NCBI GenBank assembly: GCA_964504305.1
Contig: CAZDEB010000013.1
Span: 1 to 64,000 of the forward strand
Length of the DNA stretch: 64,000 bases
Reading direction: 5' to 3'
Origin: UBA11606 sp964504305
Lineage (GTDB): Bacteria > Actinomycetota > Acidimicrobiia > Acidimicrobiales > Aldehydirespiratoraceae
Part shown: positions 51,011-59,702 of the stretch, one piece after another
How positions within the stretch are numbered: the first letter of the stretch is position 1
Layout: each line of letters begins with the position of its first letter
Translations under genes and position numbers: made by a program
The notes under the pieces: generated by a model
Told to the model about the DNA's origin: nothing
Database searches by the model: none
What the model saw: only the letters and a program-made list of their open reading frames with translations

Positions 51011-52010
51011 GGGCTTGTCCTTCTAGTTGTTGATGGATCCACTCGTCCATTTCGAGCCATCGGTCGATGAACCAGTCGACGAGTTCTTCGTCGTCGCCGG
51101 GGAGGCTATTGCGGTCGTAACGCGTGGCGTGGATCTGGACAGGACGATCAGAGGTGATGGTGTTGCTGATCTCTTTGATAGAGGCGCAGCCTTCGAGGCC
51201 AACGTTGGACATGATCACCACGTCGGCGGCCGGCGCCCCTTTGAGAAGCGCCAATGTACCCGCAGGCCGGGGCGGCAATACGTACCGCAAGGCGTCGGCC
51301 TTTTCGGCGAGTTTCGGCCGAGTTTTGGCCAGCCTTTCTATAGCCCGAACATGACGTTGCGGAGTTCGAAAGGTGCCCTCGGGGAAGATCACGCCGGTGG
51401 ACTGGTCATTGATCCCGGCCGCCAGCGACTCGATCCGGTTGAACATCGGCGATCCCGGTTGTGGTGCTCGATCGATCCAAACGTTGGGTGTGCGGTTGCC
51501 GATCAGATCCATCGCCGGCGCCCACTGAAGATCTTGTTTGAGGGTGTAACGCGGTTGAATTCCAACCCGGTGCAGTGCTATCAGCGGCACGATGGCGTCG
51601 ATGTGGCTGGCGTGGCGGCCGACGATGATGGCGTTGCCAGGGGCGAGGGCCTCTGGATTCTGGGATATGAAATCGATGCCCGCGAATCGATGAAGGTTCC
51701 GCAGGTGTTGTTCGGCCCACCAGAATTCGAGGGCGTAAGCCGTGGGGATCCGTTTAGGAGATTTCTTGCGACCGACGTACCAAAGGGCGATGGCCGCGGC
51801 GCCAATAACGCTGGCTGCTTCGGTCGCCAAGGTTGCCGTTATCAAGAGCCACACCCGGCTGCGGCGACCGCGGCGCGACCCAGTCGACGCGTCGATTACC
51901 CATAACAACGGGGCGACGACCAGGGACAGCACAATCATCACCACCGCGAGGGCGGAGACCGTGGTGATCGAGATTGGTCGACGAATTGCGGGGCGAGGAA
52001 GGCGGGCCAC
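51003..52010 (-). CDS. lysophospholipid acyltransferase family protein (PlsC-like)
   Basis: 335 aa. Two N-terminal hydrophobic helices, then GRHASHIDAIVP (HX4D), LQWAPAMDLIGN, VWIDRAP and VIFPEGTFRTPQR (block III), the acyltransferase motifs. Expected to acylate a lysophospholipid at the membrane. GTG 52010 starts it, with TACGGT 8 nt upstream. It diverges from the acetoacetyl-CoA synthetase with only 24 bp between starts. Confidence 0.85.
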   Translation of the reverse strand: MARLPRPAIRRPISITTVSALAVVMIVLSLVVAPLLWVIDASTGSRRGRRSRVWLLITATLATEAASVIGAAAIALWYVGRKKSPKRIPTAYALEFWWAEQHLRNLHRFAGIDFISQNPEALAPGNAIIVGRHASHIDAIVPLIALHRVGIQPRYTLKQDLQWAPAMDLIGNRTPNVWIDRAPQPGSPMFNRIESLAAGINDQSTGVIFPEGTFRTPQRHVRAIERLAKTRPKLAEKADALRYVLPPRPAGTLALLKGAPAADVVIMSNVGLEGCASIKEISNTITSDRPVQIHATRYDRNSLPGDDEELVDWFIDRWLEMDEWIHQQLEGQARD

Positions 52011-52022
52011 GGATCAAGACCG

Positions 52023-52034
52023 TACTGTGAGTGC
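52023..52034 (+). promoter_or_regulatory. leaderless-type -10 element of the acetoacetyl-CoA synthetase gene
   Basis: TACTGT (52023-52028), 6 nt, then ATG 52035. The opposite-strand TACGGT of the divergent acyltransferase overlaps the same 24-bp spacer. Confidence 0.55.
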
Positions 52035-53972
52035 ATGTCCGATGCTTCTTTGTGGTCGCCGAGCCCCCAGCGAGTGGCCGGCTCGAACCTCGCTCGATTC
52101 CAACGATTCGTCGGTCACGCTGTGGGCGTCGAAGACGAGGTCGACTATCCCGCGATACATCGATGGTCCATAGCGAAGCCCGAAGAGTTCTGGGCTGCGG
52201 CATGGGATTTCTGCGGCGTGATCGGGGATCGAGGCGAGCGTCTTGTCGAACCGGCCGACGAGTTCCGACACACCCGATTTTTGCCTGACGCAACCCTCAA
52301 CGTTGCCGAGAACTTGTTGGGCGATGCCACCGACGACATGGCGATGATGTTTCGGGGCGAAGACGGCGAATCGGTCGATGTCACCCGTGGCGATCTTCAC
52401 CAGATGGTGGGCCGAATCCAGCAGTTGATGTTGGCCAACGGCGTCGAACCTGGAGATCCGGTGGCGGCGTGGCTGCCCAACCGGCCCGAGACCTACGCGG
52501 TGATGCTGGCGGCGGCCGGGTTGGGTGCGGTGTTTGCCAGCACCTCTCCCGATTTCGGTGTTGACGGAGTCGTCGACCGTTTCAGTCAGATCGCCCCGAA
52601 GATGTTGTTTGCTGTGCCGGCGTATTCCTACAACGGCAAACGCCACGATTGTCTCGAACGATTGAGCGACATCAAGGACGCGTTGGCCTCAGTCAAGGAA
52701 ACAGTGTTGGTCGAGCCGGGCTGGCTTGACGACGCCGACGACGCCGCTGTGATCACCCGTCGCCTCCCGTTTGATCATCCCTGGTATGTGCTGTTCTCGT
52801 CCGGCACGACCGGAAAGCCAAAGTGCATAGTTCACCGGGCCGGAGGGGTGCTGCTCAAACACCTCGTCGAGCATGTGTTGCACTGTGACGTATCGCCCAA
52901 CGATCGACTGTTTTACTTCACCACGGCCGGCTGGATGATGTGGAACTGGTTGGCCTCGGGGTTGGCCACCGGAGCCACGCTGGTGCTCTACGACGGAGCC
53001 CCGACGTTTCCTGACGCCAATCGATTGTTCGACCTGGCTGACGAGACGGCAATCACGTTGTTTGGCACGTCGGCCAAGTTCATCGAGGCGTGCGCCAACG
53101 CCGGCATTCGACCGATCGATAGCCACGACTTGTCGTCGCTACGGGCGCTCACATCCACCGGATCGACGCTTTCGCCCGAAGCGTTCGAATGGGTGTACGA
53201 CGCTGTAAAACACGATCTGCACTTGGCATCGATCTCGGGTGGTACCGACCTTTGCGGATGTTTGGTCCTGGGTGATCCGACTCGGCCGGTTTATGCCGGT
53301 GAGATTCAGGCCCCAGCGTTGGGTCTCGAAATCGATGTGGTCGATTCGAACGGTCAGTCGGCACCAACCGGTGTCGAAGGCGAGTTGGTGTGTCGCACCC
53401 CGTTCCCGTCGATGCCTCTGCAATTTTGGGATGACCCCGACGATGTTCGTTATCGCGCCGCGTACTTCGACCGATTCGAAGGCTTGTGGCATCACGGCGA
53501 TTTTGTGGCCAGGAGCGAACATGGCGGCTTTGTGATCTCGGGCCGCTCCGACGCCACCCTCAATCCCGGTGGTGTCCGTATCGGAACCGCCGAGATCTAC
53601 CGCCGTGTCGACACGATGCCCGAGATAGACGAAAGCGTCGTGGTTGGTCAGCCTTGGGACAACGACACCCGGATTGTGCTGTTTGTGAAGATGGCTGCCA
53701 ACTGCGAACTCGACGAGGCCCTGATCCAACGCATCAAAGGCAAGATTCGCGCCGAGGTCACGCCTCGCCACGTGCCGGCGGTTGTCGCCGCCGTCCCCGA
53801 CATTCCCCGCACGAGGTCGGGAAAGATCACCGAATTGGCGGTCCGAGACGTGATAGTTGGACGGGCTTTACACAACGTCGAGGCCCTTGCCAATCCCGAA
53901 GCGCTCGAGTACTTCCGCGATCGTCCCGAGTTACGGCGTGGGGACCCGAAACGCGGGGGCTTTGGGAAATAG
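52035..53972 (+). CDS. acetoacetyl-CoA synthetase
   Basis: 645 aa, the family length. TLNVAENLL near the N-terminus, P-loop FSSGTTGKPKCIVH (about 254-267), SGGTDLCGCLVLGDP, and the C-terminal RTRSGKITEL catalytic lysine are AACS features. Activates acetoacetate with ATP and CoA, linking ketone bodies or polyester degradation to central metabolism. Leaderless promoter. Its last 42 bp overlap the convergent lipase-like gene. Confidence 0.9.
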   Translation: MSDASLWSPSPQRVAGSNLARFQRFVGHAVGVEDEVDYPAIHRWSIAKPEEFWAAAWDFCGVIGDRGERLVEPADEFRHTRFLPDATLNVAENLLGDATDDMAMMFRGEDGESVDVTRGDLHQMVGRIQQLMLANGVEPGDPVAAWLPNRPETYAVMLAAAGLGAVFASTSPDFGVDGVVDRFSQIAPKMLFAVPAYSYNGKRHDCLERLSDIKDALASVKETVLVEPGWLDDADDAAVITRRLPFDHPWYVLFSSGTTGKPKCIVHRAGGVLLKHLVEHVLHCDVSPNDRLFYFTTAGWMMWNWLASGLATGATLVLYDGAPTFPDANRLFDLADETAITLFGTSAKFIEACANAGIRPIDSHDLSSLRALTSTGSTLSPEAFEWVYDAVKHDLHLASISGGTDLCGCLVLGDPTRPVYAGEIQAPALGLEIDVVDSNGQSAPTGVEGELVCRTPFPSMPLQFWDDPDDVRYRAAYFDRFEGLWHHGDFVARSEHGGFVISGRSDATLNPGGVRIGTAEIYRRVDTMPEIDESVVVGQPWDNDTRIVLFVKMAANCELDEALIQRIKGKIRAEVTPRHVPAVVAAVPDIPRTRSGKITELAVRDVIVGRALHNVEALANPEALEYFRDRPELRRGDPKRGGFGK

Positions 53973-54701
53973 CGCCCGCATCCGGTGCGGGACCTCGAAT
54001 GGTTTCCATGTGCCAACCGGCTGAGCCAGACGATCAGTGACCACTATGAGCGCCGAGGGATTGTGACCGAGCCCGCAGTGACTGCCGTAAACCTCGACGT
54101 TCTCGGTTTGTGGGAGGTGGCGGTTGAGGCAGTGATGCCAGCGAACGACCCCGTCGGTTCGGGTGTAGATCGATGTTGCCGGCACTTCGAGCGGCTCGCG
54201 AATATAGGACGGCACCCGCATTTCGAGATGAGAGGCGTGACGGTGGCGAAGGGCGCTGTAAATCGGCGAAACCGCGGAATCTTCGGGTGATTCGATCTGA
54301 AACGGGCTACCAAGCGTGATGACTTGGCGAATCGTATGAGGGGCGAGCCGAGCGAGTTCGCGGGCGAAGATGCCACCCAAACTCCACCCGATGATGTCGA
54401 TACGACCATGACGAGCGTGGAGTTCGTCGAGTCGTTCGACAATCCCATCGAGAATCTCGGGGGTAGGACCAAGGTTGCGGCCCAGTTCCCACCCGTAGGT
54501 GGTGTGGCCCAGCTTCGAAAGTGTGGTGCGCAGCGGAACGGTTGACCCGTCACCGCCGAGGAAACCAGGCATCACAAAAACCGGTCGATTTCCGCGAGGC
54601 AACCACCGACGCATGAGCGGTGCGGTGGCCGCGTAGGTACCAAGTTCGGGCACGGCGCGTAGTTCCGCGACCGCTCGCAGCAGGTTTCGAGCAGAGGGCA
54701 T
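53931..54701 (-). CDS. alpha/beta-hydrolase (lipase-like)
   Basis: 256 aa. PVFVMPGFLGGDGSTVPL is an oxyanion-hole HG-like segment, IDIIGWSLGGIFARELAR the nucleophile elbow GWSLGG, and VYGSHCGLGHNP the catalytic histidine region; the acid is probably in YTRTDGVV. Resembles triacylglycerol lipase/PGAP1-type hydrolases. ATG 54701 starts the conserved part; the frame stays open far upstream, antisense to the deacylase gene, without similarity. Confidence 0.78.
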   Translation of the reverse strand: MPSARNLLRAVAELRAVPELGTYAATAPLMRRWLPRGNRPVFVMPGFLGGDGSTVPLRTTLSKLGHTTYGWELGRNLGPTPEILDGIVERLDELHARHGRIDIIGWSLGGIFARELARLAPHTIRQVITLGSPFQIESPEDSAVSPIYSALRHRHASHLEMRVPSYIREPLEVPATSIYTRTDGVVRWHHCLNRHLPQTENVEVYGSHCGLGHNPSALIVVTDRLAQPVGTWKPFEVPHRMRALFPKAPAFRVPTP

Positions 54702-54756
54702 TACCTTAATGGTGCCAGAAAGTGACGTCAGAGGCACCGTCCGCCATGATGGGAAA

Positions 54757-56478
54757 ATGTCAGGCCACGATTTGGTAATACGCGGTGCCACGGTAATTGA
54801 CGGGACGGGCGGCCCCCGTCGGGGTGCCGACGTTGCTGTTGATGATGGTTTAGTGAGCGACGTCGGACGCGTCGACGGTAAAGGAAATCGGGAGATCGAC
54901 GCTGACGGTGCGCTGCTGATTCCGGGATTTGTCGACATCCACACCCACTACGACGGTCAGGCCACGTGGGAAGACACGATGCAGCCATCTTCTTGGCACG
55001 GTGTCACAACCGCGGTGTTTGGGAACTGCGGAGTCGGGTTCGCGCCGGTCCATGCCAGCGATCATCAGCAGCTGGTCGAGTTGATGGAAGGGGTCGAGGA
55101 TATTCCGGGCACGGCCCTCCACGAAGGTTTGCCGTGGACATGGAACTCGATGCCGGAGTACCTCGACGCTCTCGATGGGCCCAAAGACATGGATATCGCC
55201 GCGCAGGTCCCTCACGGGGCACTGCGCCTTCATGTGATGGGGGAGCGCGGTGCGGTTCGCGACACGGCAACGCCAGACGAGATTGCCGAGATGGGTAGTT
55301 TGGCGGCCGAAGGCATTCGAGCCGGGGCGCTCGGCTTCACTACGAGTCGCACAACCAATCACAAAACGGCCACCGGCTACTTCACCCCGACGCTGACCGC
55401 GGCTCGCCAAGAACTGGTTGGTATTGCCGAAGCGATCGGAACTACCGGCGCCGGGGTGTTGCAACTGGTGAGCGACTTCGGCGACTTGCACGGCGAGTTT
55501 GCCATGTTGCGAGCAATGGTCGAATCGTCGGGGCGCCCGCTCAGCTTTTCTCTCGCCGAGAGTCCGCGTGGCTATGGGTTTCATAGGGCCTTGCTGGCCG
55601 AGATCGAACAAGCCCAGGCCGACGGTTTGTCGATTACCGGGCAAACGGCGGTGCGGCCCATCGGTGTCCTGCTCGGTTTCGAGTGCACGCTCAACCCGTT
55701 CATGCGCAACCCCGTGTACCGCGAGATTGCCGAGCTTGATTTAGCGACCCGTACTGCGATGCTTCGTGATCAGGCCTTCCGCGACCGCCTGCTTAGCGTC
55801 GCCAACGACCAGCGTGAGGGTGATCTGCTGGGGGGTCGACTCATCCACAAATACGAGTTGATGTACGTCTTGGGCGATTCGCCGAGCTACGAACCAGACC
55901 CCGCCTCCAACATCGCGGCTCAGGCCGAGCAACTCGGTGTGAACGCGGCTGAGGTTGCGCTCGATGCGCTACTCGAACACAACGGCACTGCGATGCTCTG
56001 GTTGCCGTTCACCAACTTTGGTCAAGGCAATCTCGATGGCACCCGCGAACTTTTGACTCATCCGTACACCGTCCCTGGTCTCAGTGATGGTGGCGCTCAT
56101 GTCGGAACAATTTGCGACGGCTCGTTCCCGACCACGCTGTTGCAGCATTGGGGCCGGGACCGTGATCGGAACCTGATCGACTTGGAGTTCTTGGTCAAAC
56201 GTCAATGCCGCGATACCGCTCGGGCGGTCGGGTTGGGTGATCGAGGGGTGCTGGCGTCCGGCTATCGCGCCGACATCAACATCATCGACTTCGACCGTTT
56301 GCGAGTTCGACAACCCGAACTGGCCTACGACCTTCCGGCCGGCGGCCGGCGGATCGTCCAACGCGCCGATGGCTACATGCATACGCTGGTCGCCGGAGTC
56401 GAAACATACCGGGAGGGCGTCGACACCGGCGCTCGCCCCGGTCGACTCATCCGCGGTGCGCAACCGCAGCCAGCATGA
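54757..56478 (+). CDS. N-acyl-D-amino-acid deacylase family amidohydrolase
   Basis: 573 aa. IRGATVIDGTGGPRRGADVAV begins the beta-sandwich (in part); metal ligands in VDIHTHYDGQ (about 64-68); FGNCGVGFAP is the Cys-containing metal loop of D-aminoacylases; SDGGAHVGT (about 444) holds the catalytic Asp. Predicted to hydrolyse N-acyl-D-amino acids. CATGAT lies exactly 6 nt before ATG 54757. First gene of a tight plus-strand cluster; ends in ATGA overlap. Confidence 0.88.
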   Translation: MSGHDLVIRGATVIDGTGGPRRGADVAVDDGLVSDVGRVDGKGNREIDADGALLIPGFVDIHTHYDGQATWEDTMQPSSWHGVTTAVFGNCGVGFAPVHASDHQQLVELMEGVEDIPGTALHEGLPWTWNSMPEYLDALDGPKDMDIAAQVPHGALRLHVMGERGAVRDTATPDEIAEMGSLAAEGIRAGALGFTTSRTTNHKTATGYFTPTLTAARQELVGIAEAIGTTGAGVLQLVSDFGDLHGEFAMLRAMVESSGRPLSFSLAESPRGYGFHRALLAEIEQAQADGLSITGQTAVRPIGVLLGFECTLNPFMRNPVYREIAELDLATRTAMLRDQAFRDRLLSVANDQREGDLLGGRLIHKYELMYVLGDSPSYEPDPASNIAAQAEQLGVNAAEVALDALLEHNGTAMLWLPFTNFGQGNLDGTRELLTHPYTVPGLSDGGAHVGTICDGSFPTTLLQHWGRDRDRNLIDLEFLVKRQCRDTARAVGLGDRGVLASGYRADINIIDFDRLRVRQPELAYDLPAGGRRIVQRADGYMHTLVAGVETYREGVDTGARPGRLIRGAQPQPA

Positions 56479-57488
56479 CCCCAACCCTGCTCGAGACGAA
56501 CTGCCAATGGACCGCGGCCGACGTAGCCGACCCGGCGGCGTGGACCTACCAGCTGAGCGAGGACGACATAGACGAAGTCGAATCAGCGCTGGCTATCGCG
56601 CGCGCCGAGTGTCGCGATGTGCTCGACGTGAGGCGAGACAACTTTCCTCTTCCCGGCCTCGCCGTTGTTCTTGGTCACATCACCGAAGAACTGATCAACG
56701 GCCGCGGGTTCCAGCGAATCAGTGGGCTTCCAGTTGAGCGGCTCGGATTCGACAACGCGTCGTGGGCTTACTGGGGGATAGGGCTTCACCTCGGAACCCC
56801 CTGGCCCCAAAACGTCAAGGGTCACCTGTTGGGCGACGTCAAAGATCAAGGCAAGCGCTTGGACGACCCGACCGCTCGCGGCAACGAGTTGGGCGGTGTT
56901 GCTCAGCCCTTCCATTGCGATGGGTCAGATCTGGTTGGTTTGATGTGTCTCGACCCCGGCGTGACCGGCGGCGAAAGCATGATCGCCAACGCGGTGACCG
57001 CTCACAACTTGCTGGTCTCGTCAGATCCCGACCTAGCGGAGGTTCTTTACGAAGGCCTGCCGTACGATTTTCGGGGCGAGCAGCGCAAAGGAGGGGCACC
57101 GTTCTACTTCGTCCCAGCCTTCAGCGAGCACCACGGTCGGCTGTTCGTTCGTTACATCCCGCCTTACATCAAAGCCTCTCAGCGTCATCAAGACGCACCT
57201 CGACTCACCGATCAGCAACGCGCCGCGATGGCCAAACTCGACGGATTCATAGAAGATCCCGACAATCGAGTGGAGATGAGCTTCGAGGTCGGAGACATGC
57301 AGTTCGTGAACAACTATCACGTCTTGCACGGGCGGCGAGCCTACGAAGACGATGTCTCATCCGGTCGAGTCAGGTGGCTCAAACGTCTTTGGCTGGCCAC
57401 CGATCGGTTGGGTCCTGATGATCGACCGGCCCGTTTCCAGTCGGCTGGCGCTACTGCTCACTGGAGTTCGTCACGCACTCAGGCGTGA
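56475..57488 (+). CDS. TauD/TfdA-family Fe(II)/2-oxoglutarate dioxygenase
   Basis: 337 aa. Facial triad: HCD in QPFHCDGSD (about 146-150) and distal His in NYHVLHGRRAYED (about 281); the 2OG-binding Arg is probably in RVRWLKRLWLA. GGESMIANA and VPAFSEHHGRLFVRYIPPYI are conserved in the family. Substrate unknown; may hydroxylate an amino-acid derivative given the upstream deacylase. Overlaps that gene by 4 bp. Confidence 0.86.
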   Translation: MTPTLLETNCQWTAADVADPAAWTYQLSEDDIDEVESALAIARAECRDVLDVRRDNFPLPGLAVVLGHITEELINGRGFQRISGLPVERLGFDNASWAYWGIGLHLGTPWPQNVKGHLLGDVKDQGKRLDDPTARGNELGGVAQPFHCDGSDLVGLMCLDPGVTGGESMIANAVTAHNLLVSSDPDLAEVLYEGLPYDFRGEQRKGGAPFYFVPAFSEHHGRLFVRYIPPYIKASQRHQDAPRLTDQQRAAMAKLDGFIEDPDNRVEMSFEVGDMQFVNNYHVLHGRRAYEDDVSSGRVRWLKRLWLATDRLGPDDRPARFQSAGATAHWSSSRTQA

Positions 57489-57524
57489 GCTAGCCTCGAA
57501 CTCTTCCCTTCTCTTGGAGAACTT

Positions 57525-58001
57525 GTGACTACTTTTCATGACTTTTCGATGACGTCCTTGGAGGGCGACGAGGTTGCGTTGGGCGATTTCGCCGGCTCGC
57601 CGTGTCTCGTCGTCAACGTTGCCTCCAATTGAGGACTGACGCCTCAGTACGCAGGTCTGCGTACTCTTCATCACGAAGACAACGGACTGCAGGTTCTCGG
57701 GTTTCCGTGCAACCAATTCGGTGCGCAAGAGCCCGGTGATGCCGAAGAGATCCGATCGTTTGTCACCGACAACTACAACATCGATTTCCCGATGTTCGCC
57801 AAGATCGAGGTCAACGGCGACGGCGCGTGCGATCTCTACAAGTGGCTACGTTCCGAGCAGCCCGGGGATGGCGAAACGTCCGATATCGGCTGGAACTTCG
57901 AGAAGTTCTTGATCAACGCCGACGGTGCTGTTGTGGCCCGGTTGTCGCCGATGGTTTCGCCCGAAGAAGTAAGCGAACAACTGGCCGACCTGCTGGCCTA
58001 G
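57525..58001 (+). CDS. glutathione peroxidase, selenocysteine-containing
   Basis: 158 aa when the in-frame TGA at 57630-57632 is read as selenocysteine. The motif is NVASNUGLTPQY, where U stands at the catalytic Cys/Sec position of all GPx. FPCNQFGAQEPG supplies the Gln and WNFEKFLI the Trp and Asn of the catalytic tetrad. Frame and similarity are continuous on both sides of the TGA. A SECIS-like hairpin follows. Reduces H2O2 or lipid hydroperoxides. GTG start with GGAGA 7 nt upstream; P450 begins 4 nt after the stop. Needs selA, selB, selC, selD elsewhere in the genome. Confidence 0.9.
57630..57665 (+). promoter_or_regulatory. bacterial SECIS element
   Basis: UGA (57630-57632), 13 nt, then AGTACGCAG (57646-57654) and CTGCGTACT (57657-57665) as perfect complements. 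The apical sequence GCAGGTCTGC is identical to the core of the E. coli fdhF SECIS loop that binds SelB. Position within the reading frame just after UGA is the bacterial arrangement. Confidence 0.85.
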
Positions 58002-58005
58002 GTAG

Positions 58006-59184
58006 GTGTTCTTCCTTCGAGGCGGCGAGTCGTGGCGCGATCCCTTCGGGACTTACGCCGAACTTCGCGACTCGTCGCCGGTTCATCGGGTCGAAGGTAC
58101 CGAACAAACTCCGACCTACTTTGTTCTGTCGCGCTTCGACGATGTCTATAACGCGGCCCGCGACACTGCGACCTTTTCGTCGGCGCAGGGCCTAACACCC
58201 GATGCCGATGGCATGGACATGTTTGGCGACAACGCCACCCCGATCGTGATGATGGATCCCCCGGATCACACCGCCATGCGGCGACTCGTGAGCCGCCCCA
58301 TGACCCCTCGGCGGGTCGGGCTAATCGAAGACGCGGTGACCGAATTTGTTGATGCCCGCCTCGACCGGGTGGCCGACGCGGGCGGTTCGCCGGTCGACAT
58401 CATCGAGACGCTGTTCAAGCCGCTGCCAAGTTTCGTGGTTGCGCACTATCTGGGGGTACCGGTCGAGGACCGCGGCAAATTCGATCGCTGGACGAGTGCC
58501 ATTGTTGCCGCCAATGCCCAGGGTGATATCGGTGGGGCCATGGACGCGGCGATGGAGCTGTTTGGCTACGCCAACGAACTAATCGATCGTCGCAAGACCG
58601 AACCGGGCGACGATCTCGTAACCGACCTTGTAGAAGTAGGCGAAGACATTGCTTCCCCGATGTGGATAGTTGGCTTCGTTTTCACCATGGTTACCGGCGG
58701 CAACGACACCATCACCGGGTTGCTCGGCGGAGCAGCCGATCTGCTCACTGCCAATCGCGATCAACGCCACCGTCTGGTCTCGGATCCAACGCTGATAGCC
58801 CCGTCGATCGACGAGTTCCTGCGGCTGACCTCTCCGGTGCAGAACCTTGCCCGCACGACCACTACCAACATCAAACTCCACGACGTCGACATTCCCAAAG
58901 ACACCAAAGTCATGTTGCTCTACGGGGCTGCCAACCGTGACGAACGAGAGTTTGGCGTCGACGCCGAATTGCTCGATGTCGGCCGCTCCATCGACAAGAT
59001 CATGAGCTTTGGTTACGGAGCCCACCACTGCCTCGGTGCGGCCGCGGCCCGTCTGCAAGGCAAAGTTGCGCTGGGCCGGCTCCTGGCTCGATTCCCCAAC
59101 TTCGCCGCCGACGCCAACGCCGGTCGATACGCCCCCGGCGGCTTCGTCAGGCGATTCGAATCGCTTCCCCTGAGCGCATCGTGA
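58006..59184 (+). CDS. cytochrome P450
   Basis: 392 aa. I-helix MVTGGNDTITGLL (A/G-G-x-D-T), ExxR in EFLRL, and heme loop FGYGAHHCLGAAAARL with the Cys ligand near residue 341. Soluble bacterial class with no fused reductase; redox partners are not nearby. Starts with GTG 58006, 4 nt after the GPx stop; a slightly short N-terminus compared with relatives. GTGA overlap with the next gene. Confidence 0.93.
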   Translation: MFFLRGGESWRDPFGTYAELRDSSPVHRVEGTEQTPTYFVLSRFDDVYNAARDTATFSSAQGLTPDADGMDMFGDNATPIVMMDPPDHTAMRRLVSRPMTPRRVGLIEDAVTEFVDARLDRVADAGGSPVDIIETLFKPLPSFVVAHYLGVPVEDRGKFDRWTSAIVAANAQGDIGGAMDAAMELFGYANELIDRRKTEPGDDLVTDLVEVGEDIASPMWIVGFVFTMVTGGNDTITGLLGGAADLLTANRDQRHRLVSDPTLIAPSIDEFLRLTSPVQNLARTTTTNIKLHDVDIPKDTKVMLLYGAANRDEREFGVDAELLDVGRSIDKIMSFGYGAHHCLGAAAARLQGKVALGRLLARFPNFAADANAGRYAPGGFVRRFESLPLSAS

Positions 59185-59195
59185 ACAATGGCGCC

Positions 59196-59702
59196 ATGAC
59201 CCGGCCCCTCACACCAGACCAACTTGTCGAACTCGAACTGATCAAACGCTGCAAATACAAATACCTTCGTTTGGTCGATCAACATCGGTTCACCGAACTC
59301 AACGAAGTCATGACCGACAACTGCAGCGCCTCCTACAGCGACGGCAAGTACTCCTTCGACGGCCTCGAGGCCATCATCGCATTTCTCGAAGAATCGATGA
59401 GCTCCAACGAGTTTCTTTCCAGTCACGCCTGCCATCACCCCGAAATAGATCTCACCGGCACCGATTCGTCAGGACAACAAACGGCCACCGGAATCTGGAA
59501 ACTCGAAGACCAAGTCATTGTTGGTGACTACGGAGTCAACCTTCGCGGCGCGGCTTTCTACCAAGACACCTACGTCAAAACCGTCGACGGATGGAAGCTC
59601 AGCCACACCGGATATCAACGCACTTTCGAAGAGATGTGGCCCCAATCCGGGATCGACGGCTTGAGTCTCCATGCCAACGGTTTCACCGGCATGAGGAAGT
59701 GA
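59196..59702 (+). CDS. NTF2/SnoaL-like protein
   Basis: 168 aa. A cone-shaped alpha+beta NTF2-like fold is suggested by LELIKRCKYKYLRLVDQHRFTELNEVMTDN (in part) at the N-terminus and HTGYQRTFEEMW at the end. Such proteins include SnoaL-like cyclases, dehydratases and ring-hydroxylating small subunits; the role is unknown. GTG 59181 overlapping the P450 stop is an alternative start. Overlaps the next gene (GTGA). Confidence 0.75.
   Translation: MTRPLTPDQLVELELIKRCKYKYLRLVDQHRFTELNEVMTDNCSASYSDGKYSFDGLEAIIAFLEESMSSNEFLSSHACHHPEIDLTGTDSSGQQTATGIWKLEDQVIVGDYGVNLRGAAFYQDTYVKTVDGWKLSHTGYQRTFEEMWPQSGIDGLSLHANGFTGMRK

Noticed and set aside
57792..58001. Separate short gene starting at the internal ATG MFAKIEVNGDGAC
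   Set aside because: It is the C-terminal part of the selenoprotein GPx, continuous with the upstream frame through the TGA codon.
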